This document shows positions 1 to 8,151 of a DNA stretch of 64,000 bases, one piece after another; position 1 is the stretch's first letter, and every line of letters starts with the position of its first letter. Location of the stretch: the NCBI RefSeq assembly GCF_019704555.1, contig NZ_AP024745.1, forward strand, positions 6,146,501 to 6,210,500, in the 5' to 3' direction. Source of the stretch: Actinoplanes sp. L3-i22 (lineage in GTDB: Bacteria > Actinomycetota > Actinomycetes > Mycobacteriales > Micromonosporaceae). The notes under the pieces were generated by a model. That model ran no database searches, was not told where the DNA came from, and saw only the letters and a list, made by a program, of their open reading frames with translations. The position numbers were made by a program, and so were the translations under genes.

Positions 1-628
1 ACTGCAGGTGCAGGCCGAAGAACTCGGCCGGCAGCTCGTCGCCGGCGTCCAGGTCGACCAGCTTGACGTCGATGCCGAGCGGCTCGGCCCGGGTGCGCAG
101 CACGGCGAGCGTCTGCGGGAACGTGTCGGCGTCCACGACGTACGTCGAAGACTTGGTCTTGGAAGCCCGGCGGGCCAGCGTCATCGCCTCGGCGACCGCC
201 GTCGCCTCGTCCAGCATCGACGCGTTCGCGGTGGTCAGCCCGGTCAGGTCGGTGACCATGGTCTGGAAGTTGAGCAGCGCCTCCAGGCGGCCCTGGCTGA
301 TCTCCGGCTGGTACGGCGTGTACGCCGTGTACCAGGCCGGGCTCTCCAGCACGTTCCGCTTGATCACCGCGGGCGTGTGGGTGCCGTAGTAGCCCAGGCC
401 GATCATCGGGGTGGCGACGACGTTGCGGCCGGCGATCGCGCGCAGCTCGGCGATCGTCTCCTCCTCGGAGGCGCCGGCCGGCAGATCCAGCTCGCCCCGG
501 AACCGGATCGACGACGGGATCGCCGCGTTCATCAGGTCGCCGAGCGACTCGTACCCGACGGCCTTGAGCATCTCGGTCTGCTCGTCAGCCTGCGGACCGA
601 TGTGGCGGTGGGTGAATGACGACGTCAT
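1..628 (-). CDS. gcvP: Glycine dehydrogenase (decarboxylating), P protein, N-terminal part
   Basis: This is the first ~209 residues of a protein of about 950; the rest lies beyond the window start. P protein is the PLP enzyme of the cytoplasmic glycine cleavage system: it decarboxylates glycine and passes the aminomethyl group to lipoylated H protein. The N-terminus carries family hallmarks: FTHRHIGP at residues 5-12, then [28 protein letters not shown] text (here [18 protein letters not shown]), [14 protein letters not shown] and [15 protein letters not shown]. The ATG at 628-626 opens directly into this conserved start. A glycine riboswitch lies just upstream in the same orientation and should make expression glycine-dependent. 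The divergent neighbour is an aldo/keto reductase. Confidence 0.95.
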   Translation of the reverse strand, partial: MTSSFTHRHIGPQADEQTEMLKAVGYESLGDLMNAAIPSSIRFRGELDLPAGASEEETIAELRAIAGRNVVATPMIGLGYYGTHTPAVIKRNVLESPAWYTAYTPYQPEISQGRLEALLNFQTMVTDLTGLTTANASMLDEATAVAEAMTLARRASKTKSSTYVVDADTFPQTLAVLRTRAEPLGIDVKLVDLDAGDELPAEFFGLHLQ

Positions 629-665
629 GGGCGACTCCCGGGCTTGAGAAGGCTGACAAAGCCCT

Positions 666-806
666 CCCCCTCTGTCATACCCACAAACGGGGACTTCAGA
701 GTCGCCTGCCCGCGCAGTTCGGGTGCCTGTAGAGATTCCGGGGAGGAGTTGCCCCTTCGGCGCCCGTGCTCGTCGATGTGTCGAGACCCGGGTCTCTCCC
801 ACGCGG
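666..806 (-). promoter_or_regulatory. Glycine riboswitch (single visible aptamer) of gcvP
   Basis: Read on the minus strand, the leader shows the conserved glycine aptamer blocks in order: GTGGGAGAGACC (802-791), GCGCCGAAGGGGCAACTCC (763-745), ATCTCTACAGGCACCCGAA (735-717) and GACAGAGGGGG (676-666). These are the P1/P3 core strings of the glycine riboswitch class. Only one full aptamer is visible, so this looks like the single-aptamer type rather than the tandem one. It ends about 38 bp before the gcvP start, which fits translational or transcriptional control of glycine cleavage. Confidence 0.9.
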
Positions 807-862
807 CTGGCAACCAACCTACCAGTGGACATGACCAAGATCGGTACTCCTAGGGTGGAGCT

Positions 863-1858
863 GTGACCTACACCCCTGCCGTTGATCGCTACGAGTCCAT
901 GACGTACCGCCGCACCGGTCGCAGCGGACTCAAACTGCCCGCCATCTCCCTGGGCCTCTGGCACAACTTCGGTGACACCCGCCCGGCCGACCGCCAGCGG
1001 GACATCGTGCGCCGCGCCTTCGACCTCGGGGTCACCCACTTCGACCTGGCCAACAACTACGGCCCGCCGCCCGGCAGCGCGGAGACCAACTTCGGCCGGA
1101 TCCTGGCCGCCGACTTCAAGAGCCACCGCGACGAGATGATCATCTCCAGCAAGGCCGGCTACACCATGTGGGACGGCCCCTACGGCGACTTCGGCTCGCG
1201 GAAATACCTGGTCAGCTCGCTGGACCAGTCGCTGCAGCGGCTCGGCCTCGACTACGTGGACGTCTTCTACCACCACCGGCCGGACCCGGAGACCCCGCTG
1301 GAGGAGACGATGGGGGCGCTCGACCACATCGTGCGCTCCGGCAAGGCCCTCTACGTCGGCCTGAGCAACTACAAGGCCGAGCAGACCGCGAAGGCCGCCG
1401 CGATCCTGCGCGAGCTGGGCACGCCGCTGCTGATCCACCAGCCGTCCTACTCGATCCTGAACCGCTGGACCGAGCACGACAACCTGCTGGACACGCTGGA
1501 GGAGGCGGGCGCCGGCTGCATCGCGTTCAGCCCGCTGCAGCAGGGCCTGCTCACCGACCGGTACCTGGACGGCATCCCGGACGACTCGCGGATCCGGACC
1601 AGCGTCTTCCTCAACGAGAGCTCGCTCGACGCGAAGACCCTCGGCCGGCTGCACGCGCTCAACGACATCGCCAAGCGGCGCGGTCAGTCCCTGGCCCAGC
1701 TCGCGCTGGCCTGGGCGCTGCGCGACCCCCGGATGACCAGCCTGATCATCGGCGCGTCCAGCGTCCAGCAGCTGGAGAACAACATCGCCGCCCTGAACAA
1801 CCCCGAGCTGTCCGCCGCCGACCTGAGCGACATCGACGGCACCGTCCTCGATCTCTAA
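863..1858 (+). CDS. Aldo/keto reductase (YghZ / L-glyceraldehyde-3-phosphate reductase type)
   Basis: This 331-residue protein is a complete aldo/keto reductase barrel, an NADPH-dependent cytoplasmic carbonyl reductase. The catalytic tetrad is visible: Asp61 and Tyr66 in [12 protein letters not shown], Lys97 in SSKAGYTMW, and His137/138 in [10 protein letters not shown]. The NADPH-binding end carries [15 protein letters not shown]. The motif PPPGSAE after the catalytic Tyr and the [15 protein letters not shown] stretch are typical of the YghZ/GPR subgroup, which reduces L-glyceraldehyde 3-phosphate and methylglyoxal-like aldehydes. The GTG at 863 gives an N-terminus of normal length; an internal ATG exists 12 codons later. 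It is monocistronic and divergent from gcvP. The physiological substrate cannot be read from the sequence. Confidence 0.9.
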   Translation: MTYTPAVDRYESMTYRRTGRSGLKLPAISLGLWHNFGDTRPADRQRDIVRRAFDLGVTHFDLANNYGPPPGSAETNFGRILAADFKSHRDEMIISSKAGYTMWDGPYGDFGSRKYLVSSLDQSLQRLGLDYVDVFYHHRPDPETPLEETMGALDHIVRSGKALYVGLSNYKAEQTAKAAAILRELGTPLLIHQPSYSILNRWTEHDNLLDTLEEAGAGCIAFSPLQQGLLTDRYLDGIPDDSRIRTSVFLNESSLDAKTLGRLHALNDIAKRRGQSLAQLALAWALRDPRMTSLIIGASSVQQLENNIAALNNPELSAADLSDIDGTVLDL

Positions 1859-1935
1859 GATCAAGATCAACCCAATTGTTTGGTACGGCGTAATTGCCGC
1901 GCACGCCCGGGCCGGTCTTCGTTACCGTCCCGGGC

Positions 1936-2613
1936 ATGACGGAGCTGATCGAGAAGCACACGATCCTGGCTGTCGTGGTCGGCTCCCGCGCCTACGGGCT
2001 GGACGGGCCGGAAAGCGACTATGACCGGCGCGGGGTCTACGCGGCCCCGACCCGGGACTTCTGGCGCCTCGACAAGCCGCCCACCCACCTGGACGGGCCC
2101 GCCGAGGAGCAGTTCTCCTGGGAGGTCGAGCGGTTCTGCACCCTGGCGCTGCAGGCCAACCCGACCGTTCTGGAAGTGCTCTGGTCCCCGCTGATCGAGT
2201 CGAGCACGGTCGACGGCGAGGAACTGCTCGCCGCCCGCACCGCGTTCCTGTCCCGGCGGGTCGCCGAGACCTACGGGAACTACGCGCGCGACCAGCTCGA
2301 CAAGGTCGCGTCCCGGCGCGCCCGGACCGGGGAGATCAACCACAAGCAGGCCATGCACATGATCCGGCTGCTGATGGCCGGCGCGCACGTGCTGCGGACC
2401 GGCGAGATCCTGGTCGACGTGCGGCACCTGCGGGACCGGCTGCTCGCCGTCCGGCAGGGCTCGGTCGCCTGGGACGACGTGGCCGCGTGGGCCGCCGAGC
2501 TCCTCGCCGACCTGGGCACGGCCGCCGCCGGGACCCGGCTGCCCGAGCATCCGGACCGCGACCTGGTCGACCGGCTGCTGGCCGGCGTCCGGGAACGAGG
2601 ACTGTCCCGGTGA
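1936..2613 (+). CDS. Nucleotidyltransferase-superfamily protein (COG3541-like), first of a tandem pair
   Basis: This is a 225-residue protein of the predicted nucleotidyltransferase family related to DNA polymerase beta-type transferases. The GSRAYG motif (residues 16-21) and the acidic SDYD (27-30) form the canonical G-S...D-x-D metal and nucleotide site. The C-terminal half carries HKQAMHMIRLLMAGAHVLRTGEI, a helical region shared with the next gene (there LYTLRVLLTGIHLMRTGQL). The ATG at 1936 is chosen because GSRAYG then sits at the usual distance from the start; an upstream ATG at 1894 would add 14 unconserved residues. The gene is 31 bp ahead of its paralogue, so the two are probably co-transcribed. 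The nucleotide donor and target are unknown; free-standing members are often annotated only as hypothetical nucleotidyltransferases. Confidence 0.8.
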   Translation: MTELIEKHTILAVVVGSRAYGLDGPESDYDRRGVYAAPTRDFWRLDKPPTHLDGPAEEQFSWEVERFCTLALQANPTVLEVLWSPLIESSTVDGEELLAARTAFLSRRVAETYGNYARDQLDKVASRRARTGEINHKQAMHMIRLLMAGAHVLRTGEILVDVRHLRDRLLAVRQGSVAWDDVAAWAAELLADLGTAAAGTRLPEHPDRDLVDRLLAGVRERGLSR

Positions 2614-2644
2614 ACGGGGCTCACGACGTACCCAAGGGGAGAGA

Positions 2645-3397
2645 ATGACCATCGCAGTGCCGGAGTGGGCGGCGGACGTCGCCCGGCAGCTTCCCTATCC
2701 CTTGGTCTTCTGCACCGTGAGCGGCGCCCACCTGTACGGCTTCGCCTCGATCGACTCCGACCTCGACCTGCGCGCCGCGCACGTGCTCCCGGCCGTCGAG
2801 GTCGTCGGGCTGCACACCGGCCCGGCCACGCTGCAGCGCGCCGGCGTCCGCGACGGCGTCGAGCTGGACGTCGTCTCGCACGACCTGCTGAAGTTCGCCA
2901 AGCTGCTGAACAGCCGCAACGGCTACGTCCTGGAGCAACTGCTGTCCCCGCTCGTGGTCGTCACGTCGCCGCTGCACGCCGCGCTGGTCGACCTGACGCC
3001 CGGGCTGATCACCAGCAATCACGCCTATCACTACCTGGGGTTCTCGCACAGCCAGGAGAAGCTGTACGCGAAGACCGGCGAGCTGAAGCCGGCGCTGTAC
3101 ACGCTGCGGGTCCTGCTGACCGGCATCCACCTGATGAGAACCGGTCAGCTGGAGACCGATCTGGGGGTGCTGGGCACGTCGCTGCCCTACGTCCCGGACC
3201 TGATCGCCGCCAAGCGCGACGCCGAACACGGCCCGTTCCCACCGGACGTCGCCGCCCGCCTGGCCGACGACATCCCCCGCCTGCGCGCCGACCTGGAGAC
3301 CGCCCGCGACAACTCCCCGCTGCCGAACCACCCGTCGGCGACCGCGGTCGCCACCCTCCACGACCTGATCGTCACCACCCGCCTCGGTCAGCCGTAG
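2645..3397 (+). CDS. Nucleotidyltransferase-superfamily protein (COG3541-like), second of a tandem pair
   Basis: This 250-residue protein has the same architecture as its upstream neighbour: SGAHLYG (26-32) and DSDLD (37-41) supply the catalytic glycine/serine and aspartates, followed by VELDVVSHDLLKF with the likely third acidic residue. The helical tail includes YHYLGFSHSQEKLY and LRVLLTGIHLMRTGQLE. The pair therefore arose by duplication or has long travelled as a couple. A strong ribosome site (AAGGGGAGAGA) precedes the ATG at 2645. The stop overlaps the end of the convergent gene by 10 bp. Whether the two proteins form a heterodimer, and what they modify, is not readable here. Confidence 0.8.
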   Translation: MTIAVPEWAADVARQLPYPLVFCTVSGAHLYGFASIDSDLDLRAAHVLPAVEVVGLHTGPATLQRAGVRDGVELDVVSHDLLKFAKLLNSRNGYVLEQLLSPLVVVTSPLHAALVDLTPGLITSNHAYHYLGFSHSQEKLYAKTGELKPALYTLRVLLTGIHLMRTGQLETDLGVLGTSLPYVPDLIAAKRDAEHGPFPPDVAARLADDIPRLRADLETARDNSPLPNHPSATAVATLHDLIVTTRLGQP

Positions 3398-3945
3398 AAC
3401 CAGACGATCATGCGCACGTTGTCGCCGCCGTGCTTCCCGGCCAGCGCCCGCATGCCGTCGAGCCGGTGCCGCAGCTCCGGGAGGTCGTCGAGGATCTCCC
3501 GGGGCACGGCCCGCTCGGCCCGCCAGACGACGTCGCCGTCGCGCCACTCGGCGCCCTCGGCCGGGTCGGCGTCCGGCGGCGTCCATCCGCCCTTGCCCAC
3601 CCGCACCAGCCGGCCTGCGGTGACCCGATAGCGCGACAGCCACGCGTTCACGACCGGCGCCGGCCGGTCCCAGTCGATCCGGTCCAGCTCCGCCCAGGTC
3701 ACCCAGCTGTGCTCGTAGTGGTCGTCGAACCGATGGGCCGCCGCGAGCACGTCCGCCCCGGCATCGCCGGGAATTCCGCGCGCCGGGGCCACCGGCACGA
3801 ACCCGGCGACGTTGCGGACCCCGAACAGCAACCCGAACGCCTCGTAGCTCCGCGGAATCCCACCCACATCGAGATCAGCGTCCGCCCACGGCGTCCCCGG
3901 CCCACCCGGCCGCACCTGCACCCGCCCGTCCATATCGGTTCCCAT
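3388..3945 (-). CDS. Conserved hypothetical protein with a FGxLxGVR signature
   Basis: This is a 185-residue soluble protein of unknown function. It contains GGIPRSYEAFGLLFGVRNVAG near residue 30, a central HSWVTWAELDRIDWD, and a C-terminal DNVRMIVWFYG. I recall this combination in uncharacterised actinobacterial and phage proteins, but I cannot name a family with confidence. The ATG at 3945 begins MGTDMDG; a second in-frame ATG is 4 codons later. It is convergent with the second nucleotidyltransferase (10 bp overlap) and lies 11 bp downstream of the CbrC-like gene, so it may be the last gene of that three-gene minus-strand run. Confidence 0.65.
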   Translation of the reverse strand: MGTDMDGRVQVRPGGPGTPWADADLDVGGIPRSYEAFGLLFGVRNVAGFVPVAPARGIPGDAGADVLAAAHRFDDHYEHSWVTWAELDRIDWDRPAPVVNAWLSRYRVTAGRLVRVGKGGWTPPDADPAEGAEWRDGDVVWRAERAVPREILDDLPELRHRLDGMRALAGKHGGDNVRMIVWFYG

Positions 3946-3956
3946 GGCGACCCTTC

Positions 3957-4496
3957 CTAGGCGAAGTCGGCGTACGCGAGGTGGGTGGCGCAGTGGCGGC
4001 ACCGGAACAGGTAGGCCGTGCCGTCGCCGTCCCGGCGCAAGGCGTTGAGGAGGGCCTCGGCCACCTCGGCCGGCCAGCCGTAATAGCCGGTCAGGTGGGC
4101 CCGCACCGACTCCCGGGCGTCCGGGAGCGACGCCAGCTCGGCCGCGCCGACCGGGCCGTGGAACTCGGCGGCGTCGCCGCAGTGGGCCAGCCAGCGTTCC
4201 TGTTGCCGCCCGGTGAAGCCCGGCGTGCGCCGCAGCACGACCTCGGCCACCTCGGCCGGGAGCTCCGCCGGCACGTCGGTGAACGTGGCGTCGAACCGCG
4301 CCGCCGCGCTGCCGTCGGCGATGCACCACGGACACAGCTCGCTGTCCAGCTCCTCCTCGGCGAACACCGGCCCGGCGTAGGTCAGAGGCCGCTCCCGGCC
4401 GCAGCAGAGGCAGTCGACCGGCTCCCGCGTGACGGCGCCGGTGGCGATCGGATCCGGGTGGTAGACGAACTCGGGCAGGTCCATGGCCGCGATCAT
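3957..4496 (-). CDS. CbrC (UPF0167) family protein
   Basis: This 179-residue protein matches the CbrC/UPF0167 family. It has [13 protein letters not shown] at the start, the cysteine pair [44 protein letters not shown], and [19 protein letters not shown]. The paired cysteines (CxCC, CPWC, late CRHC) suggest a bound zinc. E. coli CbrC has been linked to colicin E2 tolerance, but the biochemical role is unknown. The start at 4496 is supported by the ATGA overlap with the stop of the PadR gene (4493-4496), which implies translational coupling; the next Met (4484) is also possible. It is probably co-regulated with PadR. Confidence 0.85.
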   Translation of the reverse strand: MIAAMDLPEFVYHPDPIATGAVTREPVDCLCCGRERPLTYAGPVFAEEELDSELCPWCIADGSAAARFDATFTDVPAELPAEVAEVVLRRTPGFTGRQQERWLAHCGDAAEFHGPVGAAELASLPDARESVRAHLTGYYGWPAEVAEALLNALRRDGDGTAYLFRCRHCATHLAYADFA

Positions 4497-5023
4497 GCCC
4501 GCTCGAGTTGGTCGAGGGCCCAGGCCGCCCACTCGCGCTGGGCCTCGGCCTGGCGGACGCCGAGCTCGATGGCGAGCCGGCCGAACCGGAGGCGGCCGCG
4601 CGGGTGGCGGCGGTCGGTGTCGGCCAGGTCGGCCATCGCGCGCAGCTCGACGGCGAGTTCGTCGGCCTCGGCGAGCTGGCTCTGGACGACCGCCCGGGCC
4701 TCGGCCGGCTCCAGCGCGGAGATCAGGCACAGCCGCAGGATCTGCTCGTCGCGGACCGCGCGCGGCTTGGGCGGCGACAGCAGCCACCCACGCAGGGCGT
4801 CCCGCCCCGAAGCGGTGATCGCGTACGTCCGCCGCCCCCGCGCGCCCTCCTCGGCGACCTCGATCAGCCCGTCCTCGGCCAGCCGGGCCAGCTCTGGGTA
4901 GATGTGGCTCTGCCGGGCGGTCCAGGCGAACCGCTGCAACGACTTCTCGAACCGGGCGGTCAGCGCATATCCGCTGGCCGGGCCGTCCTCCAACAGTCCG
5001 AGGACCGCGAAACGTAACGACAT
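4493..5023 (-). CDS. PadR family transcriptional repressor
   Basis: This 176-residue protein has the PadR winged helix in residues 1-80: [43 protein letters not shown] and [21 protein letters not shown]-terminal helical Vir-type dimerisation domain follows ([16 protein letters not shown]...). PadR proteins repress neighbouring detoxification genes and are released by small aromatic or drug-like ligands. The gene is divergent from a flavin monooxygenase, and a near-perfect dyad lies between them. It overlaps the downstream CbrC-like gene by 4 bp (ATGA), so autoregulation would also control that gene. Confidence 0.92.
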   Translation of the reverse strand: MSLRFAVLGLLEDGPASGYALTARFEKSLQRFAWTARQSHIYPELARLAEDGLIEVAEEGARGRRTYAITASGRDALRGWLLSPPKPRAVRDEQILRLCLISALEPAEARAVVQSQLAEADELAVELRAMADLADTDRRHPRGRLRFGRLAIELGVRQAEAQREWAAWALDQLERA

Positions 5024-5047
5024 CCGAGAATTCTCCCATGCCCACGC

Positions 5048-5073
5048 CTACATTTGTATAGGTACAGTTGTAG
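5048..5073. promoter_or_regulatory. Predicted PadR operator (26-bp dyad)
   Basis: The sequence has arms CTACAttTGTA (5048-5058) and TACAgtTGTAG (5063-5073), symmetric around a 4-bp centre. It fills most of the gap between the padR start (5023) and the monooxygenase start (5076). The site would block both divergent promoters and abuts the monooxygenase start codon. TACA/TGTA steps are typical of PadR sites. Binding is inferred from symmetry and position. Confidence 0.8.
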
Positions 5074-5075
5074 GC

Positions 5076-6455
5076 ATGGACGTACTCATCGTCGGCGCCG
5101 GCCCGACCGGGCTCACCCTCGCCTGTGACCTCGCCCGTCAGGGCGTCGACTTCCGCATCGTGGCGCGCGAGCCGCGGCCCGCGCCGGGCTCCCGCGGGTT
5201 CAGCCTCAAGCCGCTGTCGCTGGCCGCCCTGGATGACCTCGGCGCCGCCCCGGCGATCACCGCGGCCGGCTCCGTCGAGCGCCGCACCCGGTTCCACCTG
5301 GGCACCCGCCTGCTGTTCCGCGGGGATGTGCCGCCGGACGTGGCGACGGCCGAGAATCCGTACCCGAATCTGATCGCCCTCCCGCAGTGGCGGACCGAGG
5401 CGATCCTGCGGGAGCGGCTCGCCGAGCTGGGCCGGGCGGTCGAGTTCGGGGTGGAGGTGACCGGCGTCGACGGCGAGCGCGTCACGCTGGCGACCGGGGA
5501 GGCGATCACCGCGCGGTTCGTGGTCGGCGCGGACGGCGGGCACAGCGTGGTCCGCAAGGCGATGGGCGTCGCGTTCACCGGTCACTCCGGGGAGCAGAGC
5601 GCGGTGGTCGCCGACGTCCGGCTCGACGGGCTCGACCCGGCCGACGGGGTGCACCTGTGGCTGGATCCCGGCGCCGGCATGCTGGCCGCCCGGCCGCAGG
5701 GGGCCGGGCTGTGGCAGATCGTCGCGTCCGGCGTCGAGGCCGATCCGGACGTGCTGCGGGCGGCGTTCCGGACCCGCAGCGGCCGGCCGGACCTGCGGAT
5801 CACCGAGGTGGAGTGGATCTCCCGGTGGCGGTACAACGTGCGGATGGCGTCGCGGTTCCGGGCCGGGAACCGGTTCGTGGCCGGGGACGCCGCGCACGTG
5901 CACAGCCCGTTCGGCGGGCACGGGATGAACACCGGCATCCAGGACGCGTACAACCTGGGGTGGAAGCTGGGCATGGTCCTGCGCGGCGAGGCGACGGGCG
6001 CGCTGCTGGACACGTACGAGATCGAAAGAATGCCGGTGGCCCGCAGCATCCTCGCGGACAGTGACCGGCGGATGTCCGGGATGTTGGGCTCGCGCCTCGC
6101 GCGCCCCCTGCTCGGGCCGCTGATGAAGGCCGGTATGGCCCGGCAGTCGCGGAGGAATCGCCGGGATCATCCGGCGTACCCGGAGGGGCCGCTGATCACC
6201 GCGGGTGGCGGTCATCCCGCCCCGGACGGCCGCCTGCCGACCGGCGCCCGGCTGTTCGACCTGTTCCGCGGCTCGCACTTCACGGTGCTCGGCCCGGCCC
6301 CGGTGCCGGGCCTGGACCTGGGATTCGTCCGCCAGGTCCAGGTCACCGGGCCGTTCCGGGTGGTCCGCCCGGACGGCTACCTCGCCCTGGTCGCGCCCGG
6401 GCCGCAGCCGGTGCTCGACTACTTCGCCCGGGTCCGCGCCCCGGCCCTGGTCTAG
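5076..6455 (+). CDS. FAD-dependent aromatic monooxygenase (class A, PHBH fold)
   Basis: This 459-residue flavoprotein monooxygenase uses NAD(P)H and O2 to hydroxylate an aromatic or related substrate. The FAD Rossmann motif [17 protein letters not shown] is at residues 7-23, the second FAD motif [15 protein letters not shown] lies near residue 150, and [29 protein letters not shown] near 270 is the classic GD motif. The C-terminal thioredoxin-like part is present but short, ending [12 protein letters not shown]. Divergence from padR with a shared operator points to an inducible detoxification or catabolic hydroxylase. The ATG at 5076 starts directly at [10 protein letters not shown]. The gene end overlaps the convergent methyltransferase by 4 bp. 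The substrate is unknown. Confidence 0.9.
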   Translation: MDVLIVGAGPTGLTLACDLARQGVDFRIVAREPRPAPGSRGFSLKPLSLAALDDLGAAPAITAAGSVERRTRFHLGTRLLFRGDVPPDVATAENPYPNLIALPQWRTEAILRERLAELGRAVEFGVEVTGVDGERVTLATGEAITARFVVGADGGHSVVRKAMGVAFTGHSGEQSAVVADVRLDGLDPADGVHLWLDPGAGMLAARPQGAGLWQIVASGVEADPDVLRAAFRTRSGRPDLRITEVEWISRWRYNVRMASRFRAGNRFVAGDAAHVHSPFGGHGMNTGIQDAYNLGWKLGMVLRGEATGALLDTYEIERMPVARSILADSDRRMSGMLGSRLARPLLGPLMKAGMARQSRRNRRDHPAYPEGPLITAGGGHPAPDGRLPTGARLFDLFRGSHFTVLGPAPVPGLDLGFVRQVQVTGPFRVVRPDGYLALVAPGPQPVLDYFARVRAPALV

Positions 6456-7306
6456 GGCCTGCGGCCGATCCAGACATAGCGGGTGGCCCGGACCGCGAGA
6501 TCGTCGCGGTCCGCGGCATTCTCGGCGTACGCCGTCAACGCCGCCAGCTCGTCCGCGGTGAGCCGCCCCGCCAGCCGCTCCGCGCTGCGCCCCAGGGTGA
6601 CCTGCGCATACCGCACCGCGGTGGCGTCCAGCGGCCCGGCCAGCTCGATGTCGAACTGCCGCTCCCCGGCCAGGGTGAACCCGGCCGCCGTCAACCGGGC
6701 GCCCCAGTCCACACCCATGTGCAGGCCGCCCTCGAGGCGCATCCTGGCCAGCTCGTCGTGGGCCCGCTGCTCGACCGCGACCCCGGCCGGATCGGTGAGG
6801 AACCGCGGGAACCCGTCGATCTCGGTGATCATGAAGACGCCGCCCGGCCGGAGCACCTCGAAGACCTGGCCGAGGGTGCGCGCCGGGTCGGCCAGGTGGT
6901 GCATCGACGCGGACGCCCACACCAGGTCGGCCGGGCCGAGCGCGGGCCAGTCGCCGTCCAGGTCGGCCCGGACCGTACTGATCCGGTCGCCGAACCCCGC
7001 CTCGTCGGCCCGCCGCCGCAGGTGGGCGAGCATCTCCTCGTCCATGTCGACCGCGGTCAGCGTGGCGGCGGGCAGGTGCCGGGCCAGCGCGATGGTCCCG
7101 GTCCCGGTGCCGGCGCCCAGGTCGACGATGCGCGGGGTGGCCGGGACGAGCGAGCCGGCCCAGCCGATCACCTCGCGGTAGTAGTCCCGCAGGACCTCGG
7201 CGTCCAGGTCGAGCATCTGCGCCAGCCCGTCCCCGTGCCCCTGCTGCTGCTGGTGACCGTGGCCGTGCTGGTGGTGGCCGTGCTGGTGACCGTGTTCGTG
7301 TGCCAT
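6452..7306 (-). CDS. SAM-dependent methyltransferase with a His-rich N-terminus
   Basis: This is a 284-residue class I methyltransferase. Motif I is [15 protein letters not shown] (about residues 60-74), followed by [11 protein letters not shown] and a [13 protein letters not shown] region with [11 protein letters not shown]. The first ~24 residues are highly unusual: clusters such as [16 protein letters not shown] followed by a short Gln run, giving about ten histidines. Such tails bind Ni, Zn or Cu in metal-handling proteins. Methyltransferases of arsenite or metalloid type are a possible context, but no ArsM cysteine triad is evident. It is divergent from an XRE-cupin regulator with an operator in between and overlaps the monooxygenase end by 4 bp. 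The substrate is unknown. Confidence 0.85.
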   Translation of the reverse strand: MAHEHGHQHGHHQHGHGHQQQQGHGDGLAQMLDLDAEVLRDYYREVIGWAGSLVPATPRIVDLGAGTGTGTIALARHLPAATLTAVDMDEEMLAHLRRRADEAGFGDRISTVRADLDGDWPALGPADLVWASASMHHLADPARTLGQVFEVLRPGGVFMITEIDGFPRFLTDPAGVAVEQRAHDELARMRLEGGLHMGVDWGARLTAAGFTLAGERQFDIELAGPLDATAVRYAQVTLGRSAERLAGRLTADELAALTAYAENAADRDDLAVRATRYVWIGRRP

Positions 7307-7324
7307 GCCACGACCGTACCCTCG

Positions 7325-7364
7325 TCTTGCGTCTCTGACATACCATCTTGCGTATGACGCAAGA
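7325..7364. promoter_or_regulatory. Predicted operator of the XRE-cupin regulator, overlapping its start codon
   Basis: TCTTGCGT at 7346-7353 and its mirror ACGCAAGA at 7357-7364 flank the ATG start codon exactly, an 8-bp perfect inverted repeat with the ATG as spacer. A third TCTTGCGT half-site lies at 7325-7332, 21 bp upstream (two helical turns). A regulator bound here would block its own transcription or translation and the divergent methyltransferase promoter. Inferred from symmetry and position. Confidence 0.78.
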
Positions 7365-7923
7365 CGGCGAGTTGGACGCCCTGGTCCGGCAGCGGATCCG
7401 CGGCCTGCGGGTCGCCCGCGGCTGGACCCTCGACGAGCTGGCCGCCCGCGCCTACCTGACCCCGTCCACGCTGAGCCGCATCGAGACCGGGCACCGCCGG
7501 ATCGCGCTGGACCAGCTCGCCCCGATCGCCCGGGCCCTCGGCACCTCCCTCGACCAGCTGGTCGAGTCCGGCCGCGACGAGGACGTGGTGATCCGCCCGC
7601 ACCACGACGACGCGCGCGGCATGACCACCTGGCTGCTCAGCCGGGAGGGCACGCCGGCCGGGATGACCGTCGCGAAGCTCCGCGTCGACCGGGCCGTCCC
7701 CACCGACCTGCGGGTGCATCCGGGGCGGGACTGGTTCGTCGTGCTCTCCGGGACGATCGTCCTGCGGCTCGCCGACCGGACCATCGTCGTGACGACGGGC
7801 GAGGCCGCCGAGTTCTCCACGATGGTCCCGCACGCGTTCGGCTCGGCGGGCGGACCGGCCGAGATCCTGTGCATCCTCGACCACGACGGCGAGCGCTCCC
7901 ACCTGGGCCCCGGCACCGTGTGA
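7354..7923 (+). CDS. XRE-family regulator with C-terminal cupin domain
   Basis: This 189-residue protein combines an N-terminal Cro/C1-type helix-turn-helix ([36 protein letters not shown], about residues 13-47) with a C-terminal cupin (residues ~95-185; [19 protein letters not shown] and the FSTMVPHAF segment). Such regulators sense a small ligand through the cupin pocket and control an adjacent catabolic or detoxification gene, here most likely the divergent His-rich methyltransferase. The ATG at 7354 lies inside the palindromic operator, so the transcript must have a very short or no leader; a TTG at 7348 is an unlikely alternative. The last 30 bp are the first copy of a four-fold tandem repeat that continues past the stop. 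Confidence 0.88.
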   Translation: MTQDGELDALVRQRIRGLRVARGWTLDELAARAYLTPSTLSRIETGHRRIALDQLAPIARALGTSLDQLVESGRDEDVVIRPHHDDARGMTTWLLSREGTPAGMTVAKLRVDRAVPTDLRVHPGRDWFVVLSGTIVLRLADRTIVVTTGEAAEFSTMVPHAFGSAGGPAEILCILDHDGERSHLGPGTV

Positions 7924-8088
7924 TCAAGTCCGCACGAGGACGAGCGCTCCCACCTGGGCCCCGGCACACGTGATCAAGTCCGCACGAGGGCGAACGTTCT
8001 CACCTGGCTCCCGGCACCGTGTGATCAAGTCCGCACGAGGGCGAACGTTCTCACCTGGCTCCCGGCACCGTGTGATCAAGTCCGCACG
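7891..8088. repeat. Four tandem ~51-bp repeats copying the end of the XRE-cupin gene
   Basis: Units begin at 7891, 7942, 7992 and 8043 (periods 51, 50, 51). Each contains GAGCG/GAACG, a CACCTGG block, CCCGGCACCGTG or close variant, TGATCAAGTCCGCACG. The first unit encodes the last residues and stop codon of the XRE-cupin gene; the other three lie downstream. Units 1-2 and 3-4 are most similar to each other (GCTCCC versus GTTCTC), suggesting stepwise duplication. There are no unique spacers, so it is not CRISPR. The role is unknown. Confidence 0.9.
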
Positions 8089-8151
8089 TCGGCAACGCGA
8101 CACCGGCCAGGGCGTGCGCGCCCGCCGGGCGGCGGGTTCAATCGATGAATC

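Noticed and set aside
3957..7346. A 1129-codon open frame on the minus strand and similar very long antisense frames (e.g. 19796-22927, 38084-41098)
   Set aside because: They run opposite to or through clear genes with known domains, have low-complexity Arg/Pro/Gly sequence typical of shadow frames in high-GC DNA, and lack any motif.
7891..8088. Possible CRISPR array
   Set aside because: Units directly abut with no unique spacers, are ~51 bp including coding sequence, and no cas genes are nearby.
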